The translations under genes and the position numbers were made by a program. The notes beneath the pieces were generated by a model. It had not been told where the DNA came from. It did no database searches and worked only from the letters and a program-made list of their open reading frames with translations. This document shows positions 7,201 to 11,474 of a stretch of 11,474 nucleotides of DNA, one piece after another; positions within the stretch are counted from its first letter, which is position 1, and the number at the start of each line of letters is the position of its first letter. Source of the stretch: Larix sibirica (lineage: Eukaryota > Streptophyta > Pinopsida > Pinales > Pinaceae); contig NWUY0300016457.1 in assembly GCA_004151065.3 (NCBI GenBank), positions 29,036 to 40,509 on the forward strand, written 5' to 3'.

Positions 7201-9357
7201 AGTATTCATAATCCTGCATAAAGTAAGAGAGATGTAAGTACCTTGAAAACTGCAGTAAAATGAGGAGAAGCTTCAGAGATCTTAGTCACTAAGTGCAAGT
7301 CTAGAAGCTAAAACTTAAGGGACAAGCATTGGTCAAGACACTGTATCCTCTCAAATTTAACATTATTAGATCACTAAAAGTTCACCTGCAGTCCTATTCT
7401 TAATTGCAAAAGGTCTGCAGTTTTTTTAGCTGATGAGAGCGAGGTAGGAATTGTTCCATCTCCAATTCAGAGACGTTAGGGACAACTGCACAGCATTCAG
7501 ACTATAAGGGAAAACTAAATCTACTTATTAACCTCAAGATATAAGAGTATTGCATGCATCCCTACATGGTCACGATACGCCATGGTAACTAACCAAGAAG
7601 TTATTACCTAGTGGGCATATTCAAGAGTAGGATACTCACAATTATCGTCAAGGACGTATCTTCTTCATCAAGCATTATGTTTCCATACTGCAGGTCGTTG
7701 TGGCAAAACCCAATTGGCTCATCCTCTCTCGACAATAACTTCTCCAGAGTATCGATCTCCTCTTCCATACAATCAAGCTGGAATTCTGCAGCCTCAATTT
7801 TAGGACACAGAGCAAGTGCTGTCTTTATCCAATCTCTGGTTTCAATGGCAATCAACAAACAATTTAGTATTCTTCATTGGAAAAAACAGGTGCCCCACAA
7901 ACAATTTGATCAAGATCTAAGGAAAAACCTGAGGCGCGTCCAAAGCTTTGGCTCTCGAGGACCTGGTACATCAAGCTGATGAAATTCCCTCAACTTTGCT
8001 GCAATTTGGGCAGCTATTTCAGGACACCTCAAATCAGGCGCTGACAAGGTCTAAAGCATTATACAAATTAAAAAGCAGTCAGACTAAAGTAACTTTGATC
8101 AAAAGATTGCGGTGCCCAATCAACATACCAAAACACAGGGCCGGAGGTCCAGAATTAGATGTTTTATAAAAGAAACTAATGGTTTCATTCTCACAGTTTG
8201 TGATCTTAAGAAACATAAATGATAGAGATGCAGGTTCATGTAACTTGATACAATTCATCATTGGAGTTAGGATCTGTATAACAAAGAATGACTTTATTGG
8301 AAAGAATGTTTTACCAATCATAGTTGGGAGAAAACTTACTACTAGTATAAGATCATCTTTATTTTAGACTTATTTTGCTGGATGAGGATAAAATTAAGTA
8401 ACTTCTCTGATACTGATATGATATATGCAACAGTCAACAAGTCACATATATCATATATCAGTAACCCATAATTGAGCATAAGACATAAGACAGAGAGTAA
8501 TGAAAATTAAGGTCATTAAGGAGTTCCAAAACTCTGATTGATTAAAACAAAGGGGATGAATAAAAAAGACTACTCTATTGAGTAGAACAAAATTTATGCA
8601 AAACGCACCGAATTTTGACCATGGATTTTTCCACAAAACAAGAAAGGAGTTTGGGGATCAGAACCAGACACCTCAGGAAAACCTGAAACACATCGGTTTG
8701 CTAAATTCTGGCAAGAATGACAGGAATACGTACGTTTTGCATAAACTTTATGAAGCGCCCTCCTCTATTACTGAAAAAGGCAGATATTGCATAATGCAAG
8801 AATACGATTTCAAAATTTTTGAGTTCGAAAAAGGGGCACAAATTCCATAACGCAGAAATACACTTCAAGATTCCGGAAATAAGCAAAGAAAACATGCATT
8901 TTACAGTCAAATTCAAGCAGAAAAAAGGATAATTAAAACAACAGAAATTCAAGACAAAGAACTGAATAAATGAAATTACCCTTGCATTCAGAAACTCCTC
9001 AATCCGGCCCTCGGGGAACCGACCGAGCAGACGGGGACCCTGTCCGAGCCTCGACATGCACTCGAATGTCCGGATCTCATCTTCTCTGTTGAAGAACAAA
9101 TCCACACCCTCTCCGTAGATTCGAACGAGGGCCTTCCTGGGCTTGCGCCCCTTCCTCGTCTTCCAATTACACTGAAAGACCTCGTTCGTCATAGCACCCT
9201 TAAGAGGCGTAATTTCCAGCTGTTTTGCGTCCTCAACATCCGCCCAGTCCAGCGCCAGGGAGTGCAGAACGGTTTCGGCTTCCCTGGGCAGGCTCCACTC
9301 CGCGTACTGGGGCTCGTCCATTGGAGATAAGGTATTCATGCATTCGACAGAGGCCAT
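4150..9357 (-). CDS. CEK: Choline kinase, complete 7-exon gene (361 aa) with a duplicated exon 6
   Basis: Transfers the ATP gamma-phosphate to choline, giving phosphocholine, the first step of the CDP-choline (Kennedy) pathway to phosphatidylcholine; family members act in the cytosol or at its membranes. Join (minus): 9357-8980, 8050-7929, 7835-7640, 7213-7096, 6180-6133, 4610-4483, 4245-4150. All junctions are GT-AG and phases match. Residues 212-221 read [10 protein letters not shown], the Brenner-type phosphotransferase loop with catalytic D214 and N219. Residues 233-240 read DYEYSSYN, the metal-binding Asp block. Residues 320-328 hold HWGLWGI, whose two Trp line the choline pocket in characterised choline kinases. 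The HNDLQYGN and DYEYSSYNP wording fits choline kinase better than plant ethanolamine kinase. No signal peptide or membrane segment is seen. Start: first in-frame ATG after an in-frame TAG at 9456-9454, in a CCATGGCC context. The symbol follows the Arabidopsis family name; the exact paralogue is not known. Confidence 0.95.
4322..4786. repeat. Exon-6 duplication, copy A
   Basis: A direct repeat of 5527-5991. The two are 465 bp each, with 17 substitutions and no indels (about 96% identical, hand-aligned). The block spans exon 6 plus 161 bp of downstream and 176 bp of upstream intron. Homology stops abruptly at both ends, and on the right it stops exactly where a single N stands (4787). Confidence 0.95.
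4483..4610 (-). CDS. CEK: Choline kinase exon 6, distal copy (6b; residues 288-330)
   Basis: Acceptor CTGCGAAG|AT, donor ATTTCG|GTAAGT. It is 128 nt, entering at phase 1 and leaving at phase 0. It encodes a variable acidic linker, then [20 protein letters not shown] and GIIS. The ASHLxWGLWGI block, with W323 and W326 of the choline pocket, is strongly conserved in the family. This copy carries Leu321 and Ser330, which fit the plant consensus slightly better than the other copy, so I took it as the default exon. It lies 237 bp upstream of exon 7. Confidence 0.88.
4787..4787. other. Single ambiguous base (N) at the duplication boundary
   Basis: The only N in the window. It follows directly on the last base of duplication copy A. 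A lone N is often written where contigs were joined, so this point may be a scaffold join rather than an uncertain base call. Confidence 0.9.
4921..5021 (+). repeat. Long foldback, 48-bp arms with a 5-nt loop
   Basis: Arms 4921-4968 and 4974-5021 are reverse complements except at seven positions (4924, 4927, 4932, 4940, 4943, 4950, 4965 on the left arm). In a plus-strand RNA six of the seven become G:U wobbles and one is A:C, so that RNA would fold almost without interruption. In the gene's own (minus) transcript six become A:C mismatches. It sits in the intron between the two exon-6 copies. It could be a small-RNA hairpin, a miniature inverted-repeat element or a splicing-related stem; I recognise no known microRNA in it. 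Confidence 0.8.
5076..5523. repeat. Intronic tandem duplication with partial third copy
   Basis: Two units, about 5076-5229 and 5238-5412, share the stretch from CATTTTATTTATCTATGTAT through to CCACTCCAAATTC. The offset is 173 bp at the start and 185 bp at the end, because the second unit has an internal 12-bp duplication (TTCATGTATCAG repeated). Two further short units of 25 bp (near 5472 and 5497) repeat only the beginning. It lies between the exon-6 copies. Confidence 0.85.
5527..5991. repeat. Exon-6 duplication, copy B
   Basis: Partner of 4322-4786, same orientation, offset 1205 bp. It contains exon 6a. Its left edge abuts the tail of the tandem repeat at 5076-5523, and its right edge runs into ordinary intron 5 sequence. 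Confidence 0.95.
5688..5815 (-). CDS. CEK: Choline kinase alternative exon 6, proximal copy (6a)
   Basis: A second, intact copy of exon 6: same 128-nt length, same phase, acceptor TTTGCGAAG|TT and donor ATTTTG|GTAAGT. Both pocket Trp residues and the ASHxHWGLWGI core are kept. Against the distal copy it encodes D288V, N290K, S293A, E301G, S302R, L321I and S330L, with two silent changes (codons 312 and 318). It could be a mutually exclusive alternative exon, or a spare copy with relaxed constraint. The open frame and splice sites are seen; its use in mRNA is inferred. Confidence 0.6.
6133..6180 (-). CDS. CEK: Choline kinase exon 5, 48-nt microexon (residues 272-287)
   Basis: Acceptor TTTTTAACAG|AT, donor CATCTG|GTTAGT. 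It encodes [16 protein letters not shown], the segment that follows the YP motif in the family (acidic residues, Arg-Phe, then a Tyr-Leu helix end). It is too short to appear as an open frame and was found by protein homology plus phase: it enters and leaves at phase 1. The next exon must begin with two bases that finish codon 288. Confidence 0.9.
6181..7095 (-). other. Choline kinase intron 4 (915 bp)
   Basis: GT at 7095, AG at 6182-6181. AT-rich. I found no repeat, element or gene inside it; the minus-strand open frame at 6654-6454 has no family match. Intron 3, the other intron of more than 300 bp besides introns 1 and 5, spans 7639-7214 and is equally featureless. Confidence 0.8.
7096..7213 (-). 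CDS. CEK: Choline kinase exon 4 with the DYEYSSYNP block (residues 233-271 plus one base)
   Basis: Acceptor TTTATGCAG|GAT, donor TATCCAG|GTATAT. It starts with D233, the second catalytic acidic residue, in [18 protein letters not shown], followed by CEMAANYH and ILDYSKYP. This is the classical choline kinase C-lobe signature, with the conserved Asn-His-Phe-Cys-Glu stretch. It exits in phase 1, the last G forming Asp272 with exon 5. Confidence 0.95.
7640..7835 (-). CDS. CEK: Choline kinase exon 3 with the catalytic HNDLQYGN loop (residues 168-232)
   Basis: Acceptor AAACCAG|AGATTGG, donor ATAATT|GTGAGT. The first base completes Arg167, and 65 codons follow, ending phase 0. It carries DWIKTAL, an acidic helical stretch, then [20 protein letters not shown] with catalytic D214 and metal-ligand N219. 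The exon stops directly before the Asp of the next conserved block, so the two catalytic acidic residues lie on different exons. The polypyrimidine tract before the acceptor is poor. Confidence 0.94.
7929..8050 (-). CDS. CEK: Choline kinase exon 2 (residues 127-166 plus two bases of codon 167)
   Basis: Acceptor GCTTTAG|ACC, donor CTCAG|GTTTTT. It encodes [12 protein letters not shown], then [18 protein letters not shown] and LWTRLR, the helical segment after the EEF(L/I) block in plant choline kinases, including the conserved REFH. The exon enters at phase 0 and leaves at phase 2. The donor is weak after GT, but the frame and protein match leave no real alternative. The following intron is only 93 bp (7928-7836). 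Confidence 0.93.
8051..8979 (-). other. Choline kinase intron 1 (929 bp)
   Basis: GT at 8979, AG at 8052-8051. AT-rich. Several open frames of 60-90 residues on both strands cross it, but none resembles a protein family. The frame of exon 1 stays open far into it, which is chance read-through. Confidence 0.85.
8980..9357 (-). CDS. CEK: Choline kinase exon 1 (residues 1-126)
   Basis: This exon encodes the N-terminal lobe: a short variable leader, then KGAMTNEVF (residues 53-61), the Gly/Asn-containing nucleotide-binding turn, and [19 protein letters not shown] (from residue 76), with the strand that carries the conserved Arg and the acidic residues of the ATP site. It ends in FLNAR at donor AAGG|GTAATT, phase 0. 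It is clearly GC-richer than the surrounding introns. If translation began at Met7 or Met13 instead, only the non-conserved leader would be lost. Confidence 0.95.
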
Positions 9358-9503
9358 GGGATTCGATCGCGAGAACGGAAACACGGAAACAACAGGTCTG
9401 TATAATAAAATAATGGATTCCGCAAGCAAAATAGTTGAAATTTCACACGAAGACTAGGTATTAAACAAAGAACCAATGCTGCCAAGAGCGAAGGGCGTCC
9501 CTG

Positions 9504-9512
9504 CTATTTAAT
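9504..9512 (-). promoter_or_regulatory. TATA-like box for choline kinase
   Basis: The minus strand reads ATTAAATAG here, about 150 bp upstream of the start codon. It would place transcription start near 9475-9480 and give a leader of about 120 nt. It is flanked by GC-richer DNA, as expected for a core promoter, but the match is imperfect. Confidence 0.4.
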
Positions 9513-9644
9513 GAAAAGGATGCGGGCCGGGCGAAGCGAAATGGCGAGCAAAATGTCTATGCAATTCCTTTAGGACCCCACGTTACGCAGAAAAATAGAC
9601 AAGGAAAAGCCCCGGATTCACGTAGATTCAGATTCCGTGTCTTG

Positions 9645-9712
9645 GGATTTGAACCTGTGACCTCACTGTCTCAGTTAAAGAATTAAAGTTTTTAATCAGA
9701 CGGTGCAGAGCG
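9645..9712 (-). other. Possible tRNA-derived (SINE-like) fragment
   Basis: The minus strand contains GGTTCAAATCCC, close to a pol III B box / tRNA T-loop, after a stretch ending in GAGGTCACA. No convincing A box, acceptor stem or clover-leaf is visible, so it is not a tRNA gene. It could be a tRNA-derived repeat scrap, or chance. Confidence 0.3.
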
Positions 9713-9720
9713 TGTGATGA

Positions 9721-10270
9721 GGATTCCTTACCCAATAAATTGTTTGACTTTTGGTATGTTAGGCTAAGTGTGTTTGACTTTATATAGCAAGTTAGGTTAG
9801 ATTTTGTAGACGAAATAGTCTTTGATTTAAGGTCGGTCAGTGCGAAATTGCCACGTGTTATGTTAACGTGAACACTTCCACGTGTTAGGTTTGAAAATAA
9901 GAGAGTGGACCCACACTTTCAATTGTTTAGACTGGCATATCGTTTTTCGTGTGTTTTCATACAGATTTTCTTATTGTTTTTATATGAGAATATGCAAAAT
10001 GACACGTTATTTCGTTATTTTTGTGAATATGTTATTTAGAGTTTAATGTTAATGTATAATTTGAGCGAGTTTAATGTTCAAAAACACGTGTTTCTTCTTT
10101 AAATGCAATTTTTTACTAATTTTTCAATATAGAATTTGACATTTTCTTATATTAAGTTTGGTTTTTTAGATCACTTGATTTATATTGAAATTGTATTTTT
10201 ATGTTTTTTTTTGGGAAGAATTTTAAGAGAGACATTTATATATCACTATAATTGTAATGAGTTAAAAGGT
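9721..10270. other. AT-rich upstream region, no gene
   Basis: No coding potential. Besides the G-boxes it has TGTTTGACTTT twice (near 9739 and 9769), each followed some bases later by GTTAGG. TTTGACTT contains the TTGAC W-box core. I saw no LTR ends or target-site duplications. Confidence 0.5.
9852..9884. promoter_or_regulatory. Paired G-boxes (CACGTG)
   Basis: CACGTG stands at 9852-9857 and 9879-9884, both inside the same decamer CCACGTGTTA, 27 bp apart. They lie about 500 bp upstream of the choline kinase start. G-boxes bind plant bZIP and bHLH factors and are frequent in ABA-, light- and stress-responsive promoters. A third CACGTG is at 10085-10090. Function is inferred from the motif only. 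Confidence 0.4.
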
Positions 10271-10383
10271 TAACTTGAATGCGGGTGATACGATAGCAAG
10301 AGCACCTATGACACCTGGAGGGGTATGTTGCATTTAAGAGGCAGCGAGCATTTAGCTCCTGCTCATTCCTCCCAACCGTCAGC

Positions 10384-11196
10384 ATGTCACTTCGACTAGA
10401 CCGGTCTCGGTCGCAATGCACCATCTCTAGGTGCTTGATGCGTGTGACATTCATGATGCATGCATGGCCGCCTCCCTATTGGTTTATCAGGACGATCATC
10501 CCGCTCAGTGAGATTTCCTCTGGTTATTGGACTTTTGTATGCCCCTGGAGCTCTGCCCGCTCTCAGTTCTTTGGGTTCTCTTCAATGCCTCGGCCTCGAG
10601 GAACGTCGAGATGAGGAAGGAGTGGCCGCAATGCTCCCCGAGGAAATTGGACTACAGAGGAAGGATATGGGGAGGAGGTCTCCATCCCTGTGCACCTACT
10701 TATAAACAACTGGGAAGCCCACATCATTGCAGACCATCTCTCCTCTACGCGACAGGTCGGGCAACTCGATCTGTATTGGCTTGTGAAGAACATGTTGGGA
10801 GTCTTGCTGGAGTACATGGGGGCCAATTGGGCCAAGGCCAAGAACTCCACCTAGGCTCTGAGGGCCAACCTGAGAAAAATGGAAGCCAAAATTTCTAGTT
10901 TGGAAACCACCTTCGACTGGCAGACCTACATTCCAATCTGCCACGCTGGAAGCCACTGCAGTATTGCAACGAACATGCAGGGGGAGACTTCTACAGTTGC
11001 AGGAGCCTGCGGGGATACCATGGAGCAGAAAGACGAGGCTCCAGCTGGTCCTCGCTTTCTGATTCCCTCCGCCTCCGGCCTTGTCTTAACTAAGCAAGTC
11101 AGAAGCACTCAGGAACAAACTGCCCCCTCGTGCAGAAAGACTATGCCCCTTCCTGTCAAGCAATTGGAGAAGCATTCAGATGACGAAGAGTATTAA
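10384..11196 (+). pseudogene. Unidentified broken coding relic
   Basis: One plus-strand frame is open from 10615 to a TAA at 11194-11196 except for a TAG at 10852-10854. It reads EEVSIPVHLLINNWEAHIIA, then a helical stretch, and after the TAG ALRANLRKMEAKISSLETTF, a heptad-like coiled coil. It ends in the acidic tail SDDEEY. Upstream, the frame beginning at 10384 ends at 10612-10614, while a neighbouring frame (10527-10680) also reads protein-like, which suggests a frameshift. The stretch is distinctly GC-richer than the rest of the flank. A retroelement gag-like relic is possible, but I recognise no domain, so origin and function are unknown. Confidence 0.3.
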
Positions 11197-11474
11197 GGCT
11201 GCCCAATACTCGAGGAGACTCCCTCGGATGACCATGCACCAGAGGCACCCAGCTAAGGAGGTTTCGGTTCCGCTCTGTGTTTTTCAGTTCTTTTGTCTGA
11301 ACATGCTTTATAGTTTGTTAGGTATTAGCTTCCTAGGTTACTACCGACATTTCGTCTCTACAGGAAATCCCTGGTCTCCCCTTTCAAGGCAAGGTTTTTG
11401 TCATTTTGGACATGTATTTTGATCTGTTTGAGTACCTGGGATGGTGGCTTCACTCTCTCAGGCCACCTTAAACA
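11197..11474. other. No gene seen at window end
   Basis: T-rich tail after the relic. The short open frame at 11180-11422 overlaps its end and shows no family resemblance. It may belong to the same element, whose right border is not visible. Confidence 0.4.

Noticed and set aside
7611-7979. 122-residue plus-strand open frame
   Set aside because: It lies antisense to choline kinase exons 2 and 3, and its length follows from their codon usage. No family resemblance.
4150-9357. Ethanolamine kinase as the gene identity
   Set aside because: The [10 protein letters not shown] and DYEYSSYNP wording matches the plant choline kinase branch more closely. Dual choline/ethanolamine activity cannot be excluded from sequence.
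8701-9429. 242-residue minus-strand open frame taken as a single protein
   Set aside because: Only 9357-8980 is coding. The part before the ATG starts at a TTG with no homology, and the part after residue 126 is intron 1 read through.
9645-9712. Functional tRNA gene on the minus strand
   Set aside because: Only a B-box-like T-loop is present. No acceptor stem, D-arm or A box can be folded.
9721-10270. Long terminal repeat of a retrotransposon
   Set aside because: No TG...CA ends, primer-binding site, polypurine tract or second copy was found in the window.
10563-10956. Minus-strand open frames over the relic (10563-10850 and 10696-10956)
   Set aside because: They overlap the more protein-like plus-strand frame, have no family resemblance, and are probably GC-driven shadows.

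Overview
This is nuclear DNA of a land plant. It is AT-rich, with one intron-split gene on the minus strand and long non-coding flanks full of short local duplications. The protein matches plant choline kinases, and I lean towards a gymnosperm such as a conifer from the wording of the protein and the loose, repeat-rich flanks. That lineage call is an inference and cannot be proved from the sequence alone.

The one well-supported gene is a complete choline kinase on the minus strand, with its start codon at 9357-9355 and its stop at 4152-4150. I resolved seven exons joined by GT-AG introns: 9357-8980, 8050-7929, 7835-7640, 7213-7096, 6180-6133, then 4610-4483 (or its duplicate 5815-5688), then 4245-4150. 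The spliced length is 1086 nt, giving 361 residues, normal for the family. The kinase makes phosphocholine from choline and ATP, the first step of the CDP-choline route to phosphatidylcholine.

The most notable structure is a duplicated exon. A 465-bp block (4322-4786 and 5527-5991, 17 mismatches, no indels) carries two copies of exon 6. Both are 128 nt and open, and both have the same acceptor and a GTAAGT donor. Because 128 is not a multiple of 3, only transcripts with exactly one copy keep the frame, which is the layout of mutually exclusive exons. The exon copies differ more (9/128, 7 of them amino-acid changing) than the intron around them (8/337). A single N at 4787, exactly at the end of one copy, means an assembly artefact must be excluded first. 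Between the copies lie a near-perfect 48-bp-arm foldback (4921-5021) and a tandem repeat (5076-5523).

Region by region: 1-4149 is intergenic sequence downstream of the gene, with at least nine small tandem duplications and no supported gene. 4150-9357 is the choline kinase. 9358-9720 holds its 5' leader, a TATA-like site and a possible tRNA-derived scrap. 9721-10270 is AT-rich with three G-box hexamers. 10380-11200 is a GC-richer, probably broken coding relic that I could not identify. 11200-11474 shows nothing I can name.
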